DNA of 64,000 nucleotides from Arcicella rosea (GTDB taxonomy: Bacteria; Bacteroidota; Bacteroidia; Cytophagales; Spirosomataceae), in assembly GCF_040543805.1 (NCBI RefSeq), contig NZ_JBEUMS010000001.1:248001-312000 (forward strand), read 5' to 3'. The position numbers and the translations under genes were made by a program. The notes below the pieces were generated by a model, which was given only the letters and a program-made list of their open reading frames with translations, was not told the origin of the DNA and did not search any database. Of the stretch, positions 8,623 through 16,551 are shown one piece after another. How positions within the stretch are numbered: the first letter of the stretch is position 1; every line of letters starts with the position of its first letter.

Positions 8623-9273
8623 ATGGAAGCGAAAAACACAAAAATAAGACCTAAAAATAGTGGCTCTAAACAATTATTCGATAATCCAATTTTAGAGAAA
8701 CTATCACACACACACATTGCCATTCCTGTTAGTATGTTTTTCGTTGCAGGTTTTGTGCTTGGATATTATGCTTTTACTCATACCGAATTAGCCAACTGGG
8801 CAATCGGTATGCTATTTATAGTTGGTGCAATTACATTTACTTTTATTGAATATTGGGTTCATAGAAGTGTGTATCATATCGAACCAACCACTGAAGCAAG
8901 AGCAAAATTCCAATACATCGCTCACGGGGTACATCACGAATATCCAAAAGATAAAACTCGTTTAGCAATGCCTCCGATTGTCGCTGTAATTGTGGCTGTC
9001 ACTTTGTTTTCAGTCTTTTTTGTATTGATGGGCGAAGCTGCTTATGCCTTTTTCCCCGGTTTTATTTGGGGCTATGCAGCTTACTTATTAGTACATTATT
9101 CTGTTCATGCTTATGCGCCACCAAAGAATTTCATGAAGCAATTGTGGATTAACCACGCTGTGCATCATTATAAAGATGGAAATGCTGTTTTTGGTGTTTC
9201 TTCACCAATTTGGGATTATGTTTTTGGAACAATGGCAACGATGGACAAATCGAAAGTTTCTGAGAATTTATAA
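8623..9273 (+). CDS. Sterol desaturase / fatty acid hydroxylase family protein
   Basis: 216 residues, four predicted membrane segments. The histidine clusters of the membrane di-iron hydroxylase family are present in order: EYWVHRSVYH, HGVHHEYPKD, LVHYSVHAY and NHAVHHYKDGNAVFGVSSP. They bind two irons and use O2 to hydroxylate or desaturate a lipid or carotenoid in the membrane. The short length and the HxxxH...HxxHH spacing fit the fatty-acid 2-hydroxylase or carotenoid hydroxylase side of the family. No neighbouring gene fixes the substrate. A strong terminator follows 21 nt after the stop. Confidence 0.85.
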   Translation: MEAKNTKIRPKNSGSKQLFDNPILEKLSHTHIAIPVSMFFVAGFVLGYYAFTHTELANWAIGMLFIVGAITFTFIEYWVHRSVYHIEPTTEARAKFQYIAHGVHHEYPKDKTRLAMPPIVAVIVAVTLFSVFFVLMGEAAYAFFPGFIWGYAAYLLVHYSVHAYAPPKNFMKQLWINHAVHHYKDGNAVFGVSSPIWDYVFGTMATMDKSKVSENL

Positions 9274-9294
9274 GAAATATTTATTTAGCAATAG

Positions 9295-9329
9295 CTCCGC
9301 AAGAAATACAGTATCTTGCGGAGTTTTTT
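9295..9329 (+). terminator. Rho-independent terminator after the hydroxylase-family gene
   Basis: A 10-bp perfect stem (CTCCGCAAGA / TCTTGCGGAG) with a 9-nt loop is followed by six T residues. Confidence 0.88.
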
Positions 9330-9333
9330 ATTT

Positions 9334-9341
9334 TATCTTTG
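9334..9341 (+). promoter_or_regulatory. Bacteroidota -7 element before the two-component operon
   Basis: TATCTTTG matches TAnnTTTG and lies 25 nt before the response-regulator ATG. A TTG sits 15 nt upstream, inside the preceding terminator stem. Confidence 0.4.
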
Positions 9342-9366
9342 AACCTAAATTCATTCGCCAAATCTC

Positions 9367-10050
9367 ATGAAAATATTACTGATAGAAGACGAACCTAAAA
9401 CACTTCAATCGCTTCGACAAGGATTGGAGGAAAATGGTTTTGAAGTTGATATTGCTTATGACGGCGTCATTGGTAAACATCTTGCTCGAAAAAATCAATA
9501 TCAAATCATCGTTACCGACATCATCATGCCAGGTATCAATGGACTTGAACTTTGTAAACAATTGCGTGAAGAAGGTGTTACTACGCCAATTTTGATGCTT
9601 ACTGCTATGGGAAGTATCCAAGAAAAACTGATGGGTTTTGATGCTGGTGCAGATGATTACTTGGTAAAACCTTTTGATTTCTTGGAATTGTTGGCTCGTA
9701 TTAAAGTATTGAGTAAAAGAAACCTAATTCCTCTTCCAAACAATAGTAATATTCTGAGCTATAGTAATCTTGAAATGAATCTGGATGCACACTTAGTAAC
9801 CAGAGGAGGCAATAAGATTGATTTAACTGCTCGTGAATTCGCTCTTTTAGAATATCTTTTGCGCAATCAAGGTAAAGTAATTTCAAAAGCTGATATTGCC
9901 GAAAAAGTATGGGATAGTCGTTTTGAAATGGGCACTAACGTCATCGAAGTTTTTATGACGATGCTTCGTAAGAAAGTTGATAAAAATTATGATACTAAAT
10001 TGATTCATACCCAATACGGCGTTGGCTACGTTTTGAAGGTTGAAGAGTAA
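9367..10050 (+). CDS. OmpR/PhoB-family response regulator
   Basis: 227 residues. The receiver domain (about 1-115) has the acidic pair E7-D8, the phosphoacceptor D51 in VTDIIMPGING, T79 and K101 in LVKPFDF. The C-terminal winged helix (about 130-225) has the family pattern LTAREFALLEYLLRNQGKVIS and ends in THTQYGVGYVLK-like sequence (seen as IHTQYGVGYVLK). It is predicted to bind DNA after phosphorylation by the kinase encoded 33 nt downstream. The resemblance to CusR/RprY-type regulators is general, so the signal cannot be named. Confidence 0.93.
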   Translation: MKILLIEDEPKTLQSLRQGLEENGFEVDIAYDGVIGKHLARKNQYQIIVTDIIMPGINGLELCKQLREEGVTTPILMLTAMGSIQEKLMGFDAGADDYLVKPFDFLELLARIKVLSKRNLIPLPNNSNILSYSNLEMNLDAHLVTRGGNKIDLTAREFALLEYLLRNQGKVISKADIAEKVWDSRFEMGTNVIEVFMTMLRKKVDKNYDTKLIHTQYGVGYVLKVEE

Positions 10051-10083
10051 TTCAAGTTAAATCAAAAAACGATTCTATAAATC

Positions 10084-11457
10084 ATGCAAATTCGGGCAAA
10101 ACTTACTTTACAATTTACACTTCTGGTGTCTGTAATTGTTTTGACAATTTTTATTGTTATTTATGGTTTGCGTTATAATTACGTCAAAGAAGAATTTTAT
10201 AATCGTCTTACACAAAAAGCTTCGACTTCTGCCAAATTATTGGTTACTATCAACGAAGTAAATTATAAATTACTCAAGAAAATCAACCAAACGAACAAGG
10301 ATGTTCTTTATCGTGAAAACCTTATTATTTACGATTACGAAAACCTAAAAGTATATTCAAGTAATGATACGAGTGGGTTTAAGATTTCTTCGGAAATGCT
10401 TAACCAAGTTAGAAAAGAACGAGTTTCAAGGTTTACACAAGGAGATTTTAAAATTGTGGGAATCCTTTATCGTGACCGTTTCAATCGAGTTGTAACCATT
10501 GCTGGCGCAGTAGATTTATCAGGGGAACGAGATTTAAAAAATCTTCAAAACACCATGTTTGGTTTGTTTTTTATTGTGATTGCTGTCGTGGCTGTAACGG
10601 GTTGGTATTTTTCTGTTCGTGCTTTGTCGCCTATTTCTGAAGTAATCAAACAAGTAAAAACCATTTATCCACAAAACGTTAATCAACGGCTTACCATCCA
10701 AAATCCTAAAGACGAAATTGGGCAACTTACCGCTACTTTCAACGAACTTTTAGAAAGAATCGGAGAAGTATTTCGTTTGCAAAATCTATTTGTTTCGAAT
10801 GTTTCTCATGAAATGAAAAACCCTTTGATGAAAATCGGTTCGCAAATAGATGTTACTTTATTGAAAAGCAGAAGTGAAGAACAATACTTGGCAACATTGC
10901 AGTCTGTCAGACAAGATATTCGTGAACTTGGTCAGCTTTCAAATACTTTGTTAGAATTAGCCAAAGTAAGTGATTTGAACCATAGTTTGATGTACGATGA
11001 AGTTCGCCTCGATGAAATTATCTGGGAAGCTGGTGATTTACTTTTGCAAGCCGAAAAGGATTATCAAGTACAAGTAAACTTTACCAGTGAAATCGATGAA
11101 GATTCAGAATTGGTGATTCAAGGCAATGCACAATTATTGAAAACAGCTTTTGTAAACTTGATGGAAAATGGCTGTAAATTCTCTGAAAACCATACGGTGA
11201 AAGTAAGTATTCGTTTCTTGGAAAAACAAATTGAAGTACAATTTGAAAACAAAGGTGCAATGGCACAAAAAGAAATCGCCTTAGTTTTCGAACCTTTTTA
11301 CAGAAGCCAAAATACGGCGAGTATCAAAGGTTATGGTGTGGGTTTATCTTTAGTAAACCGAATTGTGAAACTTCATGGAGGAAGTATCAATGCACATTGT
11401 TCTGATAATTCTACTTTTTTCACTTTACTTCTTCCTTATTCTGTGGGAATTAAATAA
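10084..11457 (+). CDS. Membrane sensor histidine kinase, partner of the upstream regulator
   Basis: 457 residues. Membrane segment 1 is at about 8-29 and segment 2 at about 157-180, enclosing a periplasmic sensor of about 125 residues. A HAMP linker (about 180-232) leads to HisKA with the phosphorylated histidine at 242 in VSNVSHEMKNPL, and to HATPase_c with the N box LMENGCKF (N362) and the G box GYGVGLSLVNRIVKLHGG. The gene directly follows the response regulator, so the pair forms one system. Its 3' end overlaps the convergent folK by 22 nt. The sensed signal is unknown. Confidence 0.92.
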   Translation: MQIRAKLTLQFTLLVSVIVLTIFIVIYGLRYNYVKEEFYNRLTQKASTSAKLLVTINEVNYKLLKKINQTNKDVLYRENLIIYDYENLKVYSSNDTSGFKISSEMLNQVRKERVSRFTQGDFKIVGILYRDRFNRVVTIAGAVDLSGERDLKNLQNTMFGLFFIVIAVVAVTGWYFSVRALSPISEVIKQVKTIYPQNVNQRLTIQNPKDEIGQLTATFNELLERIGEVFRLQNLFVSNVSHEMKNPLMKIGSQIDVTLLKSRSEEQYLATLQSVRQDIRELGQLSNTLLELAKVSDLNHSLMYDEVRLDEIIWEAGDLLLQAEKDYQVQVNFTSEIDEDSELVIQGNAQLLKTAFVNLMENGCKFSENHTVKVSIRFLEKQIEVQFENKGAMAQKEIALVFEPFYRSQNTASIKGYGVGLSLVNRIVKLHGGSINAHCSDNSTFFTLLLPYSVGIK

Positions 11458-11945
11458 GGTTTTACTTCGCCAACATCTGGACAAGCATCATATAACTCTT
11501 GAATACTTTTGTGAAGTACTGGATGTATAAAATCTGCTGCAATTTCTTCTAATGGCACTAATACAAAGTTTCTGTCTTGCATTAAAGGATGTGGAAGAGT
11601 AAGTGTATTTTCTGCGATTATTTGATTTCCATGAAAAATAATATCAATATCAATTAGCCTTGCTCCCCATTTTTCGATACGCACTCTCCCCAACATTTCT
11701 TCAATCATTTGTGCTTGTAGCAACAATTCTTTTGAACTTAATGTTGTTTCAACAGCAAGGGCTAAGTTTAAATAATTAGGTTGGTTTTCCACACCCCAAG
11801 GTGCAGTTTCATAGAATTTTGAACGTTTGGTAATCAATCCAATCTTAATGGCTATTAATTGAATGGCATTTTCCAGAATTTCGGCTCTGTTTCCCAAATT
11901 TGACCCTAAAAGTAAGTAAGTCGTTTGGAGATTTAGCTTTTGCAT
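11436..11945 (-). CDS. folK: 2-amino-4-hydroxy-6-hydroxymethyldihydropteridine diphosphokinase
   Basis: 169 residues, normal for HPPK. The enzyme transfers pyrophosphate from ATP to hydroxymethyl-dihydropterin in folate synthesis. Visible motifs are LLLGSNLGNRAEIL, APWGVENQPNYLNLA, the Mg2+/ATP segment RVRIEKWGARLIDIDIIF with its D-x-D, and LPHPLMQDRNFVLVPL. Its last 22 nt overlap the end of the histidine kinase gene on the other strand. No terminator separates the two genes. Confidence 0.94.
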   Translation of the reverse strand: MQKLNLQTTYLLLGSNLGNRAEILENAIQLIAIKIGLITKRSKFYETAPWGVENQPNYLNLALAVETTLSSKELLLQAQMIEEMLGRVRIEKWGARLIDIDIIFHGNQIIAENTLTLPHPLMQDRNFVLVPLEEIAADFIHPVLHKSIQELYDACPDVGEVKPYLIPTE

Positions 11946-12086
11946 TGTATTTTTAGTTAAACTTCTTTAAAAGCTCCATAGCATATAATCTATATTATTA
12001 CAGACAGAATCGCTTTTCTTAGTGTATATTCTTGCAAAGATTTATAAATATCGCTTAATTCACCAATAATCCTTTAAATACCTACC

Positions 12087-12641
12087 ATGAAAAACATCAC
12101 AAAGGGCTCTATACTCATTTCCGAACCTTTTCTTAAGGATCCGAATTTCAATCGAAGTGTTGTACTTATTTGTGAACACGAGACGAACCAAGGCTCTTTT
12201 GGATTGATTCTGAACCAAACTTCCAATCTAAATCTGGATGATGTATTGGAAGAAAATATTTATCCTGACGTGCCACTTTATGTCGGTGGCCCCGTTCAGC
12301 ATAATACTTTGCACTATGTGCATCGCCGTCCTGATATTATCGACGGGGGAATCACCTTGATGGATGGTGTTACTTGGGGTGGAAATTTCCAACAAGTAAA
12401 AAGCCTCCTTAATAATGGAGTATTATCGCCTAAAGATATTCGTTGCTTTATTGGCTATTCGGGTTGGGAAGAAGACCAACTTGATAATGAACTCAAAAAA
12501 GATTCTTGGATAGTTTCAAGTACAACTTCTGATGTTATTTTTGATACGCCTCCAGAAAATTTTTGGAGAACAATTCTTAAAGAAATGGGTGGCTCGTTCA
12601 AAGTATTAGCTAATTATCCAAGCGACCCAAGCTTGAATTAA
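12087..12641 (+). CDS. YqgE/AlgH family (DUF179) protein
   Basis: 184 residues, the usual family length. Typical segments are KGSILISEPFLKDPNF, NRSVVLICEHETNQGSFGLILNQ (shown here in two parts of one block), YVGGPVQHNTLHYVH, FIGYSGWEEDQLDNEL and SWIVSSTTSDVIFD. The family is widespread and has no established biochemical function; AlgH was named from an effect on alginate gene expression in Pseudomonas. The next gene starts 1 nt after its stop codon, implying cotranscription. Confidence 0.9.
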   Translation: MKNITKGSILISEPFLKDPNFNRSVVLICEHETNQGSFGLILNQTSNLNLDDVLEENIYPDVPLYVGGPVQHNTLHYVHRRPDIIDGGITLMDGVTWGGNFQQVKSLLNNGVLSPKDIRCFIGYSGWEEDQLDNELKKDSWIVSSTTSDVIFDTPPENFWRTILKEMGGSFKVLANYPSDPSLN

Positions 12642-12642
12642 A

Positions 12643-13104
12643 ATGTCAGACAACAATAATATTCCTCATATTTCAATCATTAATACTCGTCCCTCCGACC
12701 AACATTTATTACTCTTGGGCGGTTTAGGGACGTTTTTATATGTTATCTATTTCTTGATTAGAACAGAATACATATCAAGCGCTATTTGTTTATTTACTAG
12801 CATTTTTTTGATTTATCAGTATTTAGAAAAAATCAAGGTGAAGGCTAAACTCATTATTAGTCAGGATGGCATACAAGTGGTTGGACAACCTTTTGTTTCT
12901 TGGGCATTTGTTCATGGATTACAGATTCGTCCAGAAGTGAAGGGAAATCATTATTCCGAAACCTTGGTTTTTACCAATAATGGAAGAATTCAAGAAATTC
13001 CTATTCAACAATTAGATATTACTGCATGGCAATTAGAACAGTTACTTGAAATGTATCAGGAACGGTTTAGGGAAAGTATTGTTGAAAATGATGAACTTTT
13101 GTAA
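12643..13104 (+). CDS. Two-helix membrane protein with PH-like C-terminal part, unknown function
   Basis: 153 residues. Two hydrophobic helices near residues 24-42 and 46-63 are followed by a soluble part that alternates in beta fashion (LIISQDGIQVVGQPFVSWAF, then TLVFTNNGRIQEIPIQQLDI) and ends in a helix (WQLEQLLEMYQERF). This layout resembles bacterial PH-domain membrane proteins, but I do not recognise a named family. It starts 1 nt after the YqgE gene and probably shares its transcript. Confidence 0.65.
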   Translation: MSDNNNIPHISIINTRPSDQHLLLLGGLGTFLYVIYFLIRTEYISSAICLFTSIFLIYQYLEKIKVKAKLIISQDGIQVVGQPFVSWAFVHGLQIRPEVKGNHYSETLVFTNNGRIQEIPIQQLDITAWQLEQLLEMYQERFRESIVENDELL

Positions 13105-13135
13105 AGATTGTTAAACTTTAATTTGAATTAAAATC

Positions 13136-13366
13136 ATGAAAACTGCATTACAAATAGATATTAGCTACGAACAAGTATTTGCTCTGGTAAAACAACTTCC
13201 TCAACAAGAAAAAATCAAATTAAGTAAAGAATTAGAAAAGGAAGGTATTGAGAATAAATTATCTGAATTGCTTAAAACATTTCAAACCAAAGAACTAAGT
13301 TTAGATACGATAACTGAAGAAGTTGAAATTGTAAGACAACAATTATATGAAAACAAAAAGCATTAA
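13136..13366 (+). CDS. Putative antitoxin (VapB15-like) of a PIN-toxin module
   Basis: 76 residues, highly charged, helical, with no membrane segment. The opening MKTALQIDISYEQVFALVKQ (20 residues) and the part with KIKLSKELEKEG resemble small antitoxins paired with PIN-domain toxins in Bacteroidota and cyanobacteria. The C-terminal end overlaps the toxin start by 20 nt, the usual antitoxin-first order with translational coupling. It appears intact, whereas the toxin is interrupted. The family name is inferred from pattern and context. Confidence 0.72.
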   Translation: MKTALQIDISYEQVFALVKQLPQQEKIKLSKELEKEGIENKLSELLKTFQTKELSLDTITEEVEIVRQQLYENKKH

Positions 13367-13760
13367 AGTCATTTTTGACACTAATGTTTGGATTAGCTTT
13401 CTAATTGGCAAACGTTTGTCATTCATAAAAAACCATATCTCTAATGGACAAATCACAATTATAACAACTCATCAACTGTTAGTTGAGATTAAAGAAGTTA
13501 CTAGCAGAGAAAAATTAAAAAAGTACTTCCCTAAATAAAGTGTTGATGAATTAATTAACCTTTTAGAAACCATTGCGATAAAAATAGAAATCCAACCTGT
13601 TCACTTTATTAATAGAGATCCAAAAGATAATTTTTTATTAGATTTAATCGAGTTTTCTAAAGCTGATTATTTAGTAACAGGGGATAAAGATTTATTAGAA
13701 CTTAATCCCTTTCAAACTGCTACTATCATAAGTCCAGCAAGTTTTGAAAAACTCTTCTAA
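13347..13760 (+). pseudogene. PIN-domain toxin gene interrupted by one in-frame stop codon
   Basis: The frame opens with VIFDTNVWISFLIGK (first catalytic Asp) and reaches KKYFPK, where codon 64 is TAA (13536-13538). The same frame then continues without shift as SVDELINLLETIA, RDPKDNFLLDLIEFSKADY, LVTGDKDLLEL and ISPASFEKLF to a natural stop at 13758-13760. Joined, the 136 residues form a complete PIN ribonuclease (COG1569-like), with the remaining acidic residues (E in LLVEIKEV, D in RDPKD, D in TGDKD) all present. One base change from a sense codon such as GAA, CAA or AAA would explain the stop. The active site is on both sides of it, so the 63-residue fragment should be inactive. Confidence 0.85.
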
Positions 13761-13837
13761 AACCATCTCCTCATTTTATTCCTCCTTTTTGTAAGCTGTA
13801 AAGCCCTGTTATTAAGTCTATTTTCAAGCTTTTCCCT

Positions 13838-13845
13838 TATCTTTG
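13838..13845 (+). promoter_or_regulatory. Bacteroidota -7 element before aroA
   Basis: TATCTTTG matches TAnnTTTG and lies 78 nt before the TTG start of aroA. No good TTG box at 17-23 nt upstream was seen. Confidence 0.35.
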
Positions 13846-13923
13846 TATTCTTTAAATCCCAAAAACTAATCAGAGAAGTATATCGGGAGTGTTTTTTCCC
13901 GAAAATAAATCCGAAATCACACA

Positions 13924-15159
13924 TTGAAAAAGCTATTCCTTCCCAAAGTACAGAAATCTTTCCAAACGGAAATACCATTGCCTTCTTCTAAATCAGAATC
14001 TAATCGTGCTTTGATTATCAATGCCTTGGCAAAGGGAAAAGATAATTTATCGAACCTTGCTGAAGCTCGTGATACTCAAACGATGATGCGTTTGTTGGCT
14101 TCTGATGATGCCATCGCCGATGTGATTGATGCTGGAACTACCATGCGTTTCTTGACTGCTTATTTCTCGGTAACGGGTCAGCAAAAAACAATGACGGGTA
14201 CTCCAAGAATGTGCGAGCGTCCGATTGGTATTTTGGTAGATGCACTTCGTTCTTTGGGTGCTGATATTGACTACATCAATAAAGAAGGTTATCCGCCTTT
14301 GAAATTGAATGGTTTTAATTTCTCTGGAAATAAAAATTTATCTATCAGAGGTGATGTTTCTTCGCAATACATTTCTGCTATCTTAATGATTGCACCTTTA
14401 TTGCCTGAAGGACTGATTTTAACCATTACTGGTGATTTAGGCTCTAAACCATATATCGAAATGACGATTCAACAAATGAAGAGTTTTGGTATTACGGTTA
14501 CTCCTGACTGGGAAAATATGACGATTACTGTGCCTGCACAGCAATATCAAGTAATTCCTTATGCCATTGAATCAGATTGGTCGGGAGCGAGCTATTGGTT
14601 TTCGATGGTAGCGCTTTCTGAATTTGAAGATGCTGAATTAGAATTATTAGGCTTAAAAGAAAATTCATTACAAGGCGATTCTGTGATTACTGACATCATG
14701 AGTCACTTAGGAGTGAAATCTGAATATACTGGTCGTGGCTTTAAATTGACGAAAATCCCTGCGGAAACTTCTTTGGCTTGGGATTTTACCAATTGTCCAG
14801 ACTTAGCTCAAACGGTTTGCGTTGTGGCGACGGCTAAAAATATTCCACTTACATTAACAGGCGTGGAATCTTTAAAAGTAAAAGAAACCGACCGTATCTA
14901 TGCTTTACAAACTGAACTAGCCAAAATTGGTGGAAGTTTAGTCGAAACAGAAAAAAACCATAAATATTTGTTAACTGCAAGCGGAGAAGCGATTAAAGCA
15001 GATACTGCCATTCATACTTACGATGACCACCGCATGGCAATGGCTTTTGCTCCTTTAGCTTTGGTTTCAGACATTACGATTGAAGAACCAGATGTAGTGG
15101 TGAAATCGTATCCTTCGTTCTGGAAACATATCGCTGCGATTGTTGATATTGAAGCATAG
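13924..15159 (+). CDS. aroA: 3-phosphoshikimate 1-carboxyvinyltransferase (EPSP synthase)
   Basis: 411 residues. The enzyme joins phosphoenolpyruvate to shikimate-3-phosphate in aromatic amino acid synthesis. Conserved parts include PLPSSKSESNRALIINALA (PEP/substrate site near residues 18-36), DAGTTMRFLTAYFS, RMCERPIGILVDALRSLG, GDVSSQYISAILM, ESDWSGASYW, VKETDRI and DDHRMAMAFAPLAL. The start is TTG at 13924: an in-frame stop lies only 16 nt upstream and no ATG precedes the conserved N terminus. A strong terminator follows. Confidence 0.95.
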   Translation: MKKLFLPKVQKSFQTEIPLPSSKSESNRALIINALAKGKDNLSNLAEARDTQTMMRLLASDDAIADVIDAGTTMRFLTAYFSVTGQQKTMTGTPRMCERPIGILVDALRSLGADIDYINKEGYPPLKLNGFNFSGNKNLSIRGDVSSQYISAILMIAPLLPEGLILTITGDLGSKPYIEMTIQQMKSFGITVTPDWENMTITVPAQQYQVIPYAIESDWSGASYWFSMVALSEFEDAELELLGLKENSLQGDSVITDIMSHLGVKSEYTGRGFKLTKIPAETSLAWDFTNCPDLAQTVCVVATAKNIPLTLTGVESLKVKETDRIYALQTELAKIGGSLVETEKNHKYLLTASGEAIKADTAIHTYDDHRMAMAFAPLALVSDITIEEPDVVVKSYPSFWKHIAAIVDIEA

Positions 15160-15205
15160 TCAACCATTCTGTTGATAAACCAGCAGTAGCTTATAAATAA
15201 CATTT

Positions 15206-15249
15206 TAACAGATGACATGAATTTGATTCAAGTCATCTGTTATTTTTTT
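15206..15249 (+). terminator. Rho-independent terminator after aroA
   Basis: A 17-bp stem with one mismatch (outer part TAACAGATGAC / GTCATCTGTTA) and a 3-nt loop is followed by a run of seven T residues (15243-15249). Confidence 0.85.
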
Positions 15250-15326
15250 ATCCATACACTACTTTTAAAAATGCCTATCCCCTATTTATAATGAGTAATT
15301 ATGAAATCATTTCTGACGAATGAAGA

Positions 15327-15578
15327 AGTTTTTCAAGGGTGAAAATATATTTTTCTTCCTTACTAAATAGTTTTTCAAGGGTGAAAATGTTTTTTTCTAC
15401 CTTACTAAATAATTTTTCAAGGGTGAAAATATATTTTTCTACCTTACTAAATAATTTTTCAAGGGTGAAAATATATTTTTCTACCTTATTAAATAGTTTT
15501 TCAGGGGTGAAAATATATTTTTCTACCCTAAAAATAAGTTTTTCAAGGGTGAAAAATATGTTTTCTAGCCATAGAAGA
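15327..15578. repeat. Tandem array A: six units of exactly 42 bp
   Basis: Six units start at 15327, 15369, 15411, 15453, 15495 and 15537 with no insertion or deletion between them. Each has the dyad TTTTTC-AAGGGT-GAAAA (one unit has AGGGGT), then ATATTTTTCTACC and TTACTAAAT; units 5 and 6 have diverged in the second half. Because 42 is divisible by 3, one frame stays open from a GTG at 15339 for 85 codons, but it lacks a known domain and looks like a consequence of the period. The array fills most of the 15160-15738 gap between aroA and the convergent DUF6580-like gene. Whether it is transcribed cannot be told. Confidence 0.85.
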
Positions 15579-15675
15579 ATAGAGATTCATCAATAATAAA
15601 AAAACATTGACATATAACAAATAAATATCTATATAATTGAATACTAGTCAGTTATCAATAATTACAGCAATAGAC

Positions 15676-15712
15676 ACAAAAAAAAATAGTGCAGGGTTTG
15701 CCTACACTATTT
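15676..15712 (-). terminator. Terminator for the DUF6580-like gene
   Basis: An 8-bp stem (AAATAGTG / CACTATTT), extended by AGG/CCT after one mismatch, is followed on the minus strand by a T run of about ten. It lies 27 nt after the gene's stop codon. Confidence 0.7.
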
Positions 15713-15738
15713 CTGATATAATTGATTTCTGAAATCTC

Positions 15739-16305
15739 TTATTGCAATTGTAAAACTTTAGAAGTTGATTTTGCGTATTCAAAAGCACCAAACATGATTG
15801 CTGAGAAAAGTAAATTACTCACCAAAGTGTTTTGCAAGAAAGGCAAAGCCATTGTATAGCATGATACTAAACCTTCAAAAGTTTGTGGATACATTTTACC
15901 ACCTGTCCAAACCAAAAAGTTTGATACTACAAAGAATACAATAGTACCCAACACATTGGCTGTAAGTAAACTTTCTATCGTTACTTTCTTTAAAATAACA
16001 ATGCCAATTAATACCACTAAAGCGAAGCAGATAAATACTGATGGCTCGAAACCAAATGAAAAAGTAGGATACCACTGCTTATAAAAAACATTGTTCAACA
16101 CCAAATTAGATAACCACAAGGCAGCGAATGGCACAATAAAAGCCCATTGCTTTTTTGTAAAATATGCCCCTCCGAACAATGCGATTGTTCCTACAGGTGA
16201 AAAGTTGGATAAAGTTGGTGCAATCACCGCTAAAAAACGAAAGGCAGTAGCAACCAAAATGATAGCAACCAACACTCCAAAACGAAGGTTTATTGAATTT
16301 TTCAT
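15739..16305 (-). CDS. DUF6580-like integral membrane protein
   Basis: 188 residues with five or six hydrophobic segments. The segment PTLSNFSPVGTIALFGGAYF (20 residues) is the hallmark of the DUF6580 family of putative small-molecule transport proteins, which resemble ECF-transporter substrate-binding components. It probably lies in the inner membrane. No transporter ATPase lies next to it, so a substrate cannot be suggested. A promoter with both Bacteroidota elements lies 45 nt upstream. Confidence 0.65.
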   Translation of the reverse strand: MKNSINLRFGVLVAIILVATAFRFLAVIAPTLSNFSPVGTIALFGGAYFTKKQWAFIVPFAALWLSNLVLNNVFYKQWYPTFSFGFEPSVFICFALVVLIGIVILKKVTIESLLTANVLGTIVFFVVSNFLVWTGGKMYPQTFEGLVSCYTMALPFLQNTLVSNLLFSAIMFGAFEYAKSTSKVLQLQ

Positions 16306-16349
16306 GAATATTTCTTCCTAAATTTCTATTCTAATTTATTTAGGATATA

Positions 16350-16377
16350 CAAATTTACTAAGGTTTACAGATTTCAA
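16350..16377 (-). promoter_or_regulatory. Promoter for the DUF6580-like gene
   Basis: On the minus strand TTG (16377-16375), a 17-nt spacer, and TAAATTTG (16357-16350) match the Bacteroidota form TTG-N17-23-TAnnTTTG. The start codon is 44 nt downstream. Confidence 0.55.
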
Positions 16378-16551
16378 CGTAATTTTGATGAAAATTTAAA
16401 ATAGAAGAGTCTTTAAGGAGTAAATACTTTTGACCAATATTGAAATCTAGGGCTAACCATAACGGCATTTTGAATTAATCTTGATGTCTTACAATAGCAA
16501 AACCCTAAAGTCAAAGAATCTTATAGCTCCAATCATTTACCCCGATAAAAA

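Noticed and set aside
9176..9370. A 64-codon frame overlapping the end of the hydroxylase-family gene
   Set aside because: It runs through that gene in another frame and through its terminator; it is a shadow of the real gene.
13536..13538. Programmed stop-codon readthrough in the PIN toxin
   Set aside because: The other interrupted gene has TGA rather than TAA, no recoding signal was seen, and a simple nonsense change is sufficient; readthrough is kept only as a minor alternative.
15339..15596. An 85-codon open frame with a repeated 14-residue pattern inside array A
   Set aside because: The frame is open because the 42-bp period is a multiple of 3. It starts at GTG inside the first unit and no known domain is present. 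It is listed as a repeat, not a gene.
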